From assembly GCA_005502775.1 (NCBI GenBank), contig SCNI01000005.1, forward strand, positions 62,001 through 126,000: a stretch of 64,000 nt of DNA, written 5' to 3'. The notes under the pieces are model-generated. The model was not told the DNA's origin. It saw only the letters and a list, made by a program, of their open reading frames with translations, and made no database searches. The position numbers and the translations under genes are program-made. This document shows, in pieces, positions 56,350-64,000 of this stretch (within the stretch, counting starts at the first letter, position 1; every line of letters begins with the position of its first letter). Origin of the DNA: Microbacteriaceae bacterium 3FA27C10. Its GTDB lineage: Bacteria > Actinomycetota > Actinomycetes > Actinomycetales > Microbacteriaceae.

Positions 56350-58758
56350 ATGCGCACGCCTCGGTCGACCTACCGCTTCCAGCTCACCGCCGACTTCACT
56401 CTTCACGACGCCGCGCGCCTGGTTCCCTACCTGGCACGCTTGGGGGTGGACTGGGTCTACCTCTCCCCCATCCTCCAGGCCGAGGCGGGCTCGCAGCACG
56501 GCTACGACGTCACCGACCACTCGCGCATCGACGAATCGCGCGGTGGGGCCGAGGGCCTGCGGGTGCTCGCCGAGGCGGCACATGAGGCCGGCATGGGTGT
56601 GCTCGTCGACATCGTGCCGAACCACGTGGGGGTGGCCACCCCGGCCGACAGCGCGTGGTGGTGGAACCTGCTCCAGCTCGGCCAGGAGTCGCGCTACGCC
56701 GAGGCCTTCGACGTCGACTGGGAGGCCGGCGGCGGGCGCATCCGCATTCCCGTGCTCGGCGACGACTCGCTCGAGGCGCTCAGCATCGAGGGCAGCGGGC
56801 CGGATGCGGTGCTCGCCTACTACGACCACCGCTACCCGATCGCGCCGGGCACCGCCGACGACGGAGCCGACGCCGTCACGGTGCACTCCCGCCAGCACTA
56901 CGAGCTCATGAACTGGCGCCGCGAGAGCAGCGAGCTCAACTACCGGCGGTTCTTCGCGGTGTCCACGCTCGCGGCGATCCGGGTGGAAGAGCCCTGGGTG
57001 TTCGACGAGTCGCACGCCGAGATCGGGCGCTGGTTCCGCGAGGGGCTCGTCGACGGCCTGCGGGTCGACCACCCCGATGGGCTCGCCGACCCGGGCGGCT
57101 ACCTCGAGCGCCTGGCCGAGCTCACGGGTGGCGCCTACGTGCTGGTGGAGAAGATCCTCGAGGGCGACGAGCCGCTCGAACCCTCATGGAAGACCGCCGG
57201 CACCACGGGGTACGACGCGCTCGCTCTGATCGACCGCGTGTTCATCGACCCGACCGGCGAGGCGGCGCTCACGCGCCTGGACCGCTGGCTCCGTGGCGAG
57301 CCCCTCGGGCACGAAGGGGCCGCGTCGGCGGCAGCAGAGGTCGCGCGGGAAGCCCAGGTGGAGGCTGCTCTCGCGAACGCCGACTACCACGAGCTCGTGC
57401 GGAGCACCAAGCGCGCGGTGGCCGACGGCATCCTGCAGGCCGAGGTGCGCCGGCTCGCCCGCGACGTCGAACGCGACGGGGGGCTCGCCACGCCCACCGA
57501 ACCCGCCGTGGTGACGGATGCCCTGGCCGAGCTGCTCACCGCCTTCCCGGTCTACCGCTCCTACCTTCCCGATGGCCGCGAGCACCTCGACGCGGCGCTC
57601 GCGCTCGCCCAGGAGCGGCGTCCGGAGTTGAGCGAGGTGCTCGCGGAGACAGCCGAGGTGCTCGGCCGTACGGGCTCGGCCACGAGCACCCGCTTCCAGC
57701 AGACCTCGGGCATGGTGATGGCGAAGGGCGTCGAAGACTCGGCGTTCTACCGTTTCACTCGCTTGACGAGCCTGACCGAGGTGGGCGCGCTGCCGGAGCA
57801 GTTCAGTGTGACAGCGGAAGAGTTCCACGCTGCCCAACTGCGCCGCCTCGCGTCGACACCTGAGGCGATGACCACGCTCTCGACGCACGACACCAAGCGC
57901 TCCGAAGACACCCGCGCGCGCATCTCGGCGCTCAGCGAGGTGTCCGACGGCTGGGCCGGAACCCTCACGAAGCTCCGCGGGCTCCTGCCATTGAGCGACG
58001 GACCGTTCGAGAACCTCCTGTGGCAGGCCCTGCTCGGAGCATGGCCGCTCTCGAGGGAGCGGGCCCATGCCTATGCGCTGAAGGCCGCCCGCGAGGCCGG
58101 AGTCTCCACGAACTGGCTCGAGCCCGACGCCCTTTTCGAGGAGCGGCTCGCCCATGTGGTCGACACCGTGTTCGTCGATCCGATCGCCCGGGGCCTGCTC
58201 GAGAACCAGCTCGCCGCCCTCGACGGAGCCGGCGCGAGCAACGCTCTCGGCGCCAAGCTCGTGCAGCTCACCACGGTGGGCGCCCCCGACGTGTATCAGG
58301 GCAGCGAGCTGTGGGACCGCTCGCTCGTCGACCCCGACAACCGCCGCCCGGTCGACTACGACGAGCGCTCCACTCTGCTCGATCTGCAAGACGCAGGAGA
58401 ACCGGTCTCGCTCGACGAGTCCGGTGCGGCGAAACTCCTCGTGGTGTCGACCGCCCTGCGACTACGGCGCGACCGTCCCGAGCTGTTCACGGGCTATCGC
58501 GGGCTGACCGCCCGCGGAACGGCCGCCGACCATGTCCTCGCCTTCGACCGCGGCGGTGCTGTCACCGTGGTCACTCGTCTGCCTGTCTCGCTCGCGCGCG
58601 GCGGCGGCTGGGCAGGCACCGTGCTCGAGCTGCCCGAAGCCCCGCACGGCTACGTCGACACGTTCACCGGGCAGGTCTTCCGCGCCGGAGAGCGGCCGGT
58701 CGCCGAACTGCTCTCGGTGTTCCCCGTGGCCCTGCTGCAACGCATCGAAGGAGAATGA
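56350..58758 (+). CDS. treY: Malto-oligosyltrehalose synthase TreY
   Basis: 802 residues. Isomerises the reducing end of maltodextrin to a trehalosyl end. GH13 features: [20 protein letters not shown] at the start, [40 protein letters not shown] and [13 protein letters not shown], and ASTRFQQ-like [20 protein letters not shown]. Length standard. Stop overlaps the treZ start by 4 bases (ATGA). Confidence 0.97.
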   Translation: MRTPRSTYRFQLTADFTLHDAARLVPYLARLGVDWVYLSPILQAEAGSQHGYDVTDHSRIDESRGGAEGLRVLAEAAHEAGMGVLVDIVPNHVGVATPADSAWWWNLLQLGQESRYAEAFDVDWEAGGGRIRIPVLGDDSLEALSIEGSGPDAVLAYYDHRYPIAPGTADDGADAVTVHSRQHYELMNWRRESSELNYRRFFAVSTLAAIRVEEPWVFDESHAEIGRWFREGLVDGLRVDHPDGLADPGGYLERLAELTGGAYVLVEKILEGDEPLEPSWKTAGTTGYDALALIDRVFIDPTGEAALTRLDRWLRGEPLGHEGAASAAAEVAREAQVEAALANADYHELVRSTKRAVADGILQAEVRRLARDVERDGGLATPTEPAVVTDALAELLTAFPVYRSYLPDGREHLDAALALAQERRPELSEVLAETAEVLGRTGSATSTRFQQTSGMVMAKGVEDSAFYRFTRLTSLTEVGALPEQFSVTAEEFHAAQLRRLASTPEAMTTLSTHDTKRSEDTRARISALSEVSDGWAGTLTKLRGLLPLSDGPFENLLWQALLGAWPLSRERAHAYALKAAREAGVSTNWLEPDALFEERLAHVVDTVFVDPIARGLLENQLAALDGAGASNALGAKLVQLTTVGAPDVYQGSELWDRSLVDPDNRRPVDYDERSTLLDLQDAGEPVSLDESGAAKLLVVSTALRLRRDRPELFTGYRGLTARGTAADHVLAFDRGGAVTVVTRLPVSLARGGGWAGTVLELPEAPHGYVDTFTGQVFRAGERPVAELLSVFPVALLQRIEGE

Positions 58759-60518
58759 TGGCCGAGGACGACTTCGCGGTCTGGGCGCCGCGAGCGAACC
58801 GGGTCGAGCTCGTGGTGGGCGACGTCACGCATCCGATGTCCGCCGGCGACGACGGCTGGTGGAGGGCGGAGGTTCCGTGGTCCGCCGGGCTCGACTACGG
58901 CTACCTCGTCGACGGCGAAGGCCCCTACCCCGACCCACGATCGCGGCGGCAGCCCGCCGGCGTGCACGGCCTCTCCCGCACCGACGACCCGGCCGGGCAC
59001 GTGTGGCACGACGACGCCTGGCCAGGCCTGCCGATCGACCGGGCCGAGATCTACGAGCTGCACCTCGGCACGTTCACTCCCGAGGGCACGCTCGACGCTG
59101 CGGCCGCGCGGCTCGACCACCTGCGATCGATCGGCGTCACCCACGTCGAGCTGCTTCCGGTGAACGGCTTCAACGGCACCCACAACTGGGGCTACGACGG
59201 CGTGGCCTGGTTCACCGTGCACGAGGGCTACGGCGGGCCCGAGGCCTACCGGCGCTTCGTCGACGCCTGCCATGGGGCGGGACTCGCCGTCATCCAAGAC
59301 GTCGTCTACAACCATCTCGGCCCGAGCGGCAACTATCTGCCGCTCTTCGGCCCCTATCTCGACGACGCCTCGAGCAACACCTGGGGAACCTCGGTGAACC
59401 TCGATCACGAAGGCTCCGCCGAGGTGCGGCGCTTCATCATCGACAATGCGCTGATGTGGCTCGAGACCTACCATGTCGACGGTCTGCGCCTCGATGCGGT
59501 GCATGCCCTCGTGGATTCGAGCCCGGTGCACCTGCTGGCCGAGCTGGCCGCGGCCGTCGAGCTGCTCTCGGAGCGCAGCGGCGTGAAGCGGCTGCTGATC
59601 GCCGAGTCCGACCTCAACGATCCGGTGATGTTCACCGAGCGCGATCACGGCTACGGTCTCGACGGGCAATGGAGCGACGACTTCCACCACGCGGTGCACG
59701 TCAACCTCACCGGCGAGACCTCGGGCTACTACGCCGATTTCGATTCGATCGGGGCACTCGCCAAGGTTCTCGAGCGCGGCTTCTTCCACGACGGAACCTA
59801 CTCGAGCTTCCGGGGACGGATGCACGGGGTCGAGCTCGACCGCGCGGCCACCGCCCCCTGGCGCCTCGTGGTCGCCTCGCAGAACCACGACCAGATCGGC
59901 AACCGTGCGATCGGCGACCGCCTCACGGCCACCCTCGACTCCGATTCGCTCGCGATCGCCGCGTCTCTCACCCTGCTCGGGCCGTTCACGCCGATGCTGT
60001 TCATGGGCGAGGAGTGGGCCGCGTCGACCCCGTGGCAGTTCTTCACCTCGCATCCCGAGCCCGAACTGGGCGAGGCCACGGCGAAGGGGCGCGTCGGCGA
60101 GTTCGCGCGCATGGGCTGGGACGAATCGGTGGTGCCCGACCCCCAAGACCCCGAGACGTTCGAGCGCTCCAAGCTCGACTGGAGCGAGATCGACGACCCG
60201 GCGCATCCGGAGCACCGGTCGATGCTCGAGTTCTACCGGCGGCTGGCCGCCATCCGGGCCGAACTGCCGCCCGGCGACGCGGTGCGGCTCGAGGACATCA
60301 CGGTGGAGTTCAGTGAGGAGCAGCGCTGGCTGACGCTCGAGCGACCCGGACTGACGCTCGCGCTGAACCTCGGGGATTCGCCTCTCGAGCTCGGCCTGCT
60401 GCCGGTGCGGTTCGGCGAGCCGCTCATCGACTCGCACGCCGCCCTGCGCGGCCAGTCGGCGCCCGCCGTTCCCGTCGAGCTGGCACCGAAGTCCGTGCTG
60501 GTCACCCGTCCGGCCTGA
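58755..60518 (+). CDS. treZ: Malto-oligosyltrehalose trehalohydrolase TreZ
   Basis: 587 residues. Cleaves trehalose from trehalosyl-maltodextrin. An N-terminal CBM48 ([17 protein letters not shown]), then GH13 motifs [45 protein letters not shown] and [10 protein letters not shown]. Two ATGs in tandem (58755 or 58758) are possible; both give the same protein except one residue. Last of the trehalose operon, downstream of treY; with GlgX it completes the TreYZ route from glycogen. Confidence 0.97.
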   Translation: MMAEDDFAVWAPRANRVELVVGDVTHPMSAGDDGWWRAEVPWSAGLDYGYLVDGEGPYPDPRSRRQPAGVHGLSRTDDPAGHVWHDDAWPGLPIDRAEIYELHLGTFTPEGTLDAAAARLDHLRSIGVTHVELLPVNGFNGTHNWGYDGVAWFTVHEGYGGPEAYRRFVDACHGAGLAVIQDVVYNHLGPSGNYLPLFGPYLDDASSNTWGTSVNLDHEGSAEVRRFIIDNALMWLETYHVDGLRLDAVHALVDSSPVHLLAELAAAVELLSERSGVKRLLIAESDLNDPVMFTERDHGYGLDGQWSDDFHHAVHVNLTGETSGYYADFDSIGALAKVLERGFFHDGTYSSFRGRMHGVELDRAATAPWRLVVASQNHDQIGNRAIGDRLTATLDSDSLAIAASLTLLGPFTPMLFMGEEWAASTPWQFFTSHPEPELGEATAKGRVGEFARMGWDESVVPDPQDPETFERSKLDWSEIDDPAHPEHRSMLEFYRRLAAIRAELPPGDAVRLEDITVEFSEEQRWLTLERPGLTLALNLGDSPLELGLLPVRFGEPLIDSHAALRGQSAPAVPVELAPKSVLVTRPA

Positions 60519-60617
60519 CCCGGCGCGAAAAGACGGAGATCTCGGCTCACAGGCGCGGAGGTTCCGTCGTTCCCGGTTTCCGTGCCGGAACTCCGTCGTC
60601 TCGGTGGGCGTCGCTGC

Positions 60618-61862
60618 CTAGCGGCGGGTGCCGTTCTGCTCGGCGGTCTCGCCCGACTTGGGCGCGCGCACGAGCGAGGCCGGACGCACGCTGTCGATGC
60701 CGAAGCGGGCGGTGACGCGGTCGATGGTGCGCTCCGCATCGCGCCAGCCCTCCGACGGCGCCTCCTCGTCGGCCCAGAGCGTGGGCTGGTGCAGGGTGGC
60801 CCCGGCCTCGCTCAGTTGTTCGACGCGCACACCGATGAGCCGGATCGCCTCGCCCCGCACGCCGACGGCATCGTAGACGGCCGACACCTCGTCGAAGATG
60901 CGCTTGCCGAGATCGGTGGGCTCCGAGAGCGTGCGTGAGCGCGAGATCGTGGTGAAGTCGGAGAAGCGCAGCTTCAGTGCCACGGTGCGCCCCACGAGCC
61001 CGGCCGCGCGCAGCCGCACGGCCACCCGGTTCGACTGGTGCAAGAGCTCGCGCCGCAGCACCTCGGGCGAGCGCTCGTCGATGTCGAAGGTGCGCTCGTG
61101 ACCCACGCTCTTCTCCTGGCTGACGGTCACCACCGGGCGGGGGTCGATGCCGTTCGCGAGCTCGTGCAGCTTCGACCCGCTCGCCTCGCCGACCGCACGC
61201 ACGAGGGCGTCGAGCGGCGTTCCGGCGATGTCGCCCACCGTGCGCAACCCCAGTCGCTCGAGCTGTTCCGCTGTGCGCCCGCCGACGCCCCAGAGCGCTC
61301 GCACGGGCAGCGGATGCAGGTAGCCGAGCACCTCGGAGGGCCGCACCACGAGCATCCCGTCGGGCTTGGCCCGGCCGGAGGCGAGCTTCGCCATGAACTT
61401 CGTCGGCGCGACCCCCACCGAGCACGGCAGCCCGGTCTCGGCGAACACGCGCTCACGCAGGCGCTGGGCGATCACATCGGACTCCCCGAGCAGCCGGCGA
61501 GCGCCCGAGACGTCGAGGAAGGCCTCGTCGATGCTGAGCGGCTCGACCTGCGGCGTGACCTCGCGGAACAGGGCCATGACCTGCCGCGAGAAATCGCGGT
61601 AGCGCTCCATGTGCGGCTCGAGCACGACGGCCTTCGGGCACAAGCGCAGCGCCGCGCCCACCGGCATCGCCGAGTGCACGCCGAAGGCTCGCGCCTCGTA
61701 GGTGGCGCTCGTCACCACGGCCCGTGCCGAACGGCCGCCCACGATCACCGGCTTTCCGCGCAGCTCCGGATGCGAGAGCAGTTCGACCGAGGCGAAGAAC
61801 GCATCCATGTCGACGTGCAGAATCGGAGGGCTTGCCTCGACGAGCTGCGGGTCGGCATCCAT
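60618..61862 (-). CDS. dinB: DNA polymerase IV (Y-family)
   Basis: 414 residues. Translesion polymerase. HVDMDAFFASVELL (16-29) and SIDEAFLDVSGARRLL (~109-124) carry the metal-binding Asp/Glu, and GVAPTKFMAKLASGRAKPDG follows. Little finger domain at the end (VTVSQEKSVGHERTF). No evident SOS box upstream. Convergent with treZ and divergent from the esterase. Confidence 0.95.
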   Translation of the reverse strand: MDADPQLVEASPPILHVDMDAFFASVELLSHPELRGKPVIVGGRSARAVVTSATYEARAFGVHSAMPVGAALRLCPKAVVLEPHMERYRDFSRQVMALFREVTPQVEPLSIDEAFLDVSGARRLLGESDVIAQRLRERVFAETGLPCSVGVAPTKFMAKLASGRAKPDGMLVVRPSEVLGYLHPLPVRALWGVGGRTAEQLERLGLRTVGDIAGTPLDALVRAVGEASGSKLHELANGIDPRPVVTVSQEKSVGHERTFDIDERSPEVLRRELLHQSNRVAVRLRAAGLVGRTVALKLRFSDFTTISRSRTLSEPTDLGKRIFDEVSAVYDAVGVRGEAIRLIGVRVEQLSEAGATLHQPTLWADEEAPSEGWRDAERTIDRVTARFGIDSVRPASLVRAPKSGETAEQNGTRR

Positions 61863-62002
61863 ACCCCGAGCCTAAGCGGCGCCACCGACACGCGCGCAGC
61901 CCATCCATCGGGTTCTCCCAGAATTCGCCCAGACGGAGGGAAAATACTGGTCGACGCCCCTGCCGCAGCCGGAGGTGCACGACCAGCGACAGGACCCCTC
62001 CC

Positions 62003-63313
62003 GTGAAAGCCCTCCTCGACATCGGGATCATCTCGGGGCCGTTCGTGATCGGCGTCTACGCGGCGGCCGCCATCGCCTTCGTGCTGCTCGTGCTCGTGCG
62101 TCCGAGCCGGCGCTGGAACCGCCGTCGATGGCTGCTCGTCGCCGGGGCGGCGGCGGTCGTCGGTGCCCTGTTCGGCCTCGGGCTCACCTGGCTCCTGGCC
62201 GACCAGCTCGACCTCTTCGGCGTGGCCCTCACGGCGGTGATGCGGGTCTGGGTTCTGCTCGGCTTCGCCGCCATCGGCGTGGCCCTCGCCTCGCTCTGGC
62301 GCGCCAGCTGGCGGCGGCTGATCGCATCGCTGCTCGCTGTCGTGCTCTTCGCCGGCACCGCCGCGATGGCGATCAACATCGACTTCGGGCAGTACACCAC
62401 CATCCGCAGCGTCTTCGGTCTCAACGCCTTCTCCGGGCAGGCCCTGCCCAGCATCGCGAAGAGCGACACCGCGAACCCCAACACGATCGAGAACTGGACC
62501 GCGCCCGCCGGGATGCCCACGGCCGGCTCCGTCTCCTCGGTGACGATCCCTGCCACGGTCTCCGGCTTCCCCGCGCGGGAGGCGGTGGTCTATCTGCCGC
62601 CGGCCGCGCTCACCGCGAACCCGCCGAAGCTCCCCGTGCTCATCATGCTCTCCGGCCAGCCGGGCACACCCGACCAGCCGCTCACCACCGCCAAGCTCCA
62701 ACAGAGCCTCGACGCCTATGCCGCCGCGCACCAGGGCCTCGCCCCGATCGTCGTCTCCCCCGATCAACTGGGCGCCCCCACCGTGAACCCGATGTGCGTC
62801 GACTCGCCGATCGGCAATTCCGCCACCTACCTCACCGTCGACGTTCCAGCCTGGATCAACGCCAACCTCCCGGTGCTGCCGAGCCCGCACTACTGGGGCA
62901 TCGGCGGCTATTCGCAGGGCGGAACCTGCTCGATCCAGCTCGGCGCCGCGCATCCGGAGCTCTTCGGGGCCATCCTCGACGCCTCCGGCGAGGAGTACCC
63001 GAAGATCGGCGATGCCCAGACCACCATCGCCAAGGGCTTCGGCGGGGATGCCGCGAAGTACGCCGCCGCCTATCCGGCGGCCATCATGGCCGCCAAAGCG
63101 CCCTACACCGACACCTTCGCCGTGTTCGGCGTGGGCAGCGAAGACAAGAATTACAAGCCGGGTATTCAAACTCTCTATGCCGACGCTCAGGCTGCTGGGA
63201 TGGCGGCCACCTACATTGAGGCGTCGGGCAGCGCGCACGACGCGACGACGTGGTCGTACGTGTTCGCGCAAGGCCTCGGTCTGATCGCCGATCACTGGGG
63301 TCTGAACCGCTGA
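62003..63313 (+). CDS. Membrane-anchored esterase (Esterase-D/AlpH-like)
   Basis: 436 residues. Four N-terminal hydrophobic segments (GPFVIGVYAAAAIAFVLLVL, WLLVAGAAAVVGALFGLGLT, VLLGFAAIGVALASL, LIASLLAVVLFAGTAAMAI) and an extracellular alpha/beta hydrolase domain with nucleophile GIGGYSQGGTCSIQLG (Ser ~ residue 311), ASGSAHDATTW carrying the His. The GTG start has GGACCCC upstream, a moderate site. In some actinobacteria a membrane esterase of this kind lies beside an aminoacyl-phospholipid synthase. Followed by a rhomboid-like gene, 52 bases on. Confidence 0.85.
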   Translation: MKALLDIGIISGPFVIGVYAAAAIAFVLLVLVRPSRRWNRRRWLLVAGAAAVVGALFGLGLTWLLADQLDLFGVALTAVMRVWVLLGFAAIGVALASLWRASWRRLIASLLAVVLFAGTAAMAINIDFGQYTTIRSVFGLNAFSGQALPSIAKSDTANPNTIENWTAPAGMPTAGSVSSVTIPATVSGFPAREAVVYLPPAALTANPPKLPVLIMLSGQPGTPDQPLTTAKLQQSLDAYAAAHQGLAPIVVSPDQLGAPTVNPMCVDSPIGNSATYLTVDVPAWINANLPVLPSPHYWGIGGYSQGGTCSIQLGAAHPELFGAILDASGEEYPKIGDAQTTIAKGFGGDAAKYAAAYPAAIMAAKAPYTDTFAVFGVGSEDKNYKPGIQTLYADAQAAGMAATYIEASGSAHDATTWSYVFAQGLGLIADHWGLNR

Positions 63314-63365
63314 TCGCGTGCCGGCTCCGGCACGGCGATCGACCCCTGCACCACGAAACGAGACG

Positions 63366-64000
63366 ATGAGCAACGAACGCCAGGATGCGCGGCGCCGGTT
63401 CCTGAGGGCCGCCGGCCGGATGGCGCGTTCCATCCCCGTGACCTGGGCGGTCATCGCCCTCGTCCTGGCGGCGAGCATCGTGCGCATCAGCATGCATCCC
63501 GGCCGGGTGCGCGGAGGGATCGACGCCTTCGTCTCGACCGGTTTCGACGCCGTCTTCGTGCAGCACGACTGGCTCTCCACCATCACCTCGGTCTTCTTCG
63601 TCTGGAACCCCGTCGTGCTCGTCTTCGCGGTGCTCGCCCTGCTGCTGGGTATGGGCTGGGCCGAACGGCGGATGGGGCACCTGCGCACCGCGATCAGCTT
63701 CGTGGTGGTGACCGTGGTGGGCATCGTTCTCGGGCTGCTGTTCCAGGCCGCGGGCGTGGTGGTCGACCTCTACTCGGCCGAGATCACCCGCACGCACCGC
63801 ACCGTGGACCCGATCATCGGCGTGGTGGGCGTGGTCATGGCCGCGAGCGCCTTCACCGGCCCGCTCGTGAAGCGCCGGGTGCGCATCGTGGGCTTCGCCG
63901 CCATCCTCGTCTTCGTGCTCTACTCCGGGCAGCCCTCCGACGTGTACCGCCTGTTCGCGGCGCTGGTCGGCCTGTTGCTCGGGATGGCGATGGCCCGCAC
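63366..64000 (+). CDS. Rhomboid-like N-terminus of an MprF-type lysyltransferase (partial)
   Basis: First 211 codons, open to the window edge. Hydrophobic segments (PVTWAVIALVLAASIV, WNPVVLVFAVLALLLGMG, ISFVVVTVVGIVLGLLFQAA, PIIGVVGVVMAASAFTGPLV, IVGFAAILVFVLYSG, YRLFAALVGLLLGMAMA) resemble the rhomboid-like N-terminal domain of actinobacterial proteins that end in the DUF2156 aminoacyltransferase domain. The catalytic domain is beyond the window, so the assignment rests on N-terminal pattern and on the neighbouring esterase. Confidence 0.68.
   Translation, partial: MSNERQDARRRFLRAAGRMARSIPVTWAVIALVLAASIVRISMHPGRVRGGIDAFVSTGFDAVFVQHDWLSTITSVFFVWNPVVLVFAVLALLLGMGWAERRMGHLRTAISFVVVTVVGIVLGLLFQAAGVVVDLYSAEITRTHRTVDPIIGVVGVVMAASAFTGPLVKRRVRIVGFAAILVFVLYSGQPSDVYRLFAALVGLLLGMAMAR

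Noticed and set aside
60519-60617. Terminator between treZ and dinB
   Set aside because: Only a weak, imperfect inverted repeat (60569-60591) with no T-run; not called as a feature.

Overview
The window is high-GC DNA with GTG and TTG starts, GAC-rich coding and many 4-nt stop/start overlaps. Gene content (mycothiol-dependent enzyme, paired ClpP1/ClpP2, RamB, SCO4848-type membrane protein, oligoribonuclease) points to an actinobacterium. The recurring GGATGC/GCATCC hexamer and the gene neighbourhoods suggest the Microbacteriaceae. It looks like chromosomal core. I see no phage, insertion sequence, CRISPR array or plasmid gene, and no gene-free stretch longer than about 210 bases.

Layout. 1-3642 (minus): cydA-cydB-cydD for cytochrome bd oxidase, cydD cut by the left edge. 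3855-7036 (minus): a four-gene betaine/choline-type ABC importer. 7182-10418: a TetR regulator, an App1-type lipid phosphatase and RamB, followed by divergent pckG (10583-12418). 12561-15900: valS, a GNAT acetyltransferase and a small protein. 15884-22036 (minus): BenE permease, clpX, a AAA ATPase, clpP2, clpP1 and tig. 22094-22345: tRNA-Pro and tRNA-Gly. 22441-26353: flavin oxidoreductases, membrane proteins and Dps. 26447-30992 (minus): an operon of a mycothiol-linked DsbA-like protein, rpiB, a Nei-type glycosylase, a PaiB-like protein and an amidohydrolase, divergent from pepN. 33719-39110: MscS, truncated haemoglobin, an FAD dehydrogenase and two thioesterases. 39128-42590 (minus): ettA, a lipoprotein, an SSB paralogue and msrA. 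42650-49000: small and hypothetical proteins, tRNA-Arg, an aldo/keto reductase/TetR pair with twin operators, a truncated amidohydrolase, orn, tRNA-His, a zincin and an S11-like pseudoenzyme. 48997-52919 (minus): a TPP-riboswitch ECF transporter operon ending in a small P-loop kinase. 52957-60518: a hydrolase, a GerW-like protein and glgX-treY-treZ. 60618-64000: dinB, then a membrane esterase and the start of a rhomboid/MprF-like protein cut by the right edge.

How it works together. The central block covers protein quality control (tig, clpP1P2X), translation (valS, ettA, tRNAs), redox defence (mycothiol enzyme, MsrA, Dps, haemoglobin) and DNA repair (Nei, DinB). As I recall it, the order valS, clpX, clpP2, clpP1, tig, nei, rpiB, mycothiol nitroreductase, pepN, glbO, ettA, ssb follows the M. 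tuberculosis Rv2448c-Rv2478c interval. glgX-treY-treZ turns glycogen into trehalose, which fits osmotic adaptation beside the osmolyte importer and MscS. pckG opposite ramB suggests gluconeogenic or acetate control.

No clearly new multi-gene system stands out. The best leads are a AAA ATPase inside the clp operon, a 3 x 16-bp repeat in the pckG leader, a DD-carboxypeptidase-like protein without its nucleophile, a mycothiol enzyme without its resolving Cys, a kinase in the thiamine operon, a probable CTG start for BenE, and paired operators with an embedded ribosome site.
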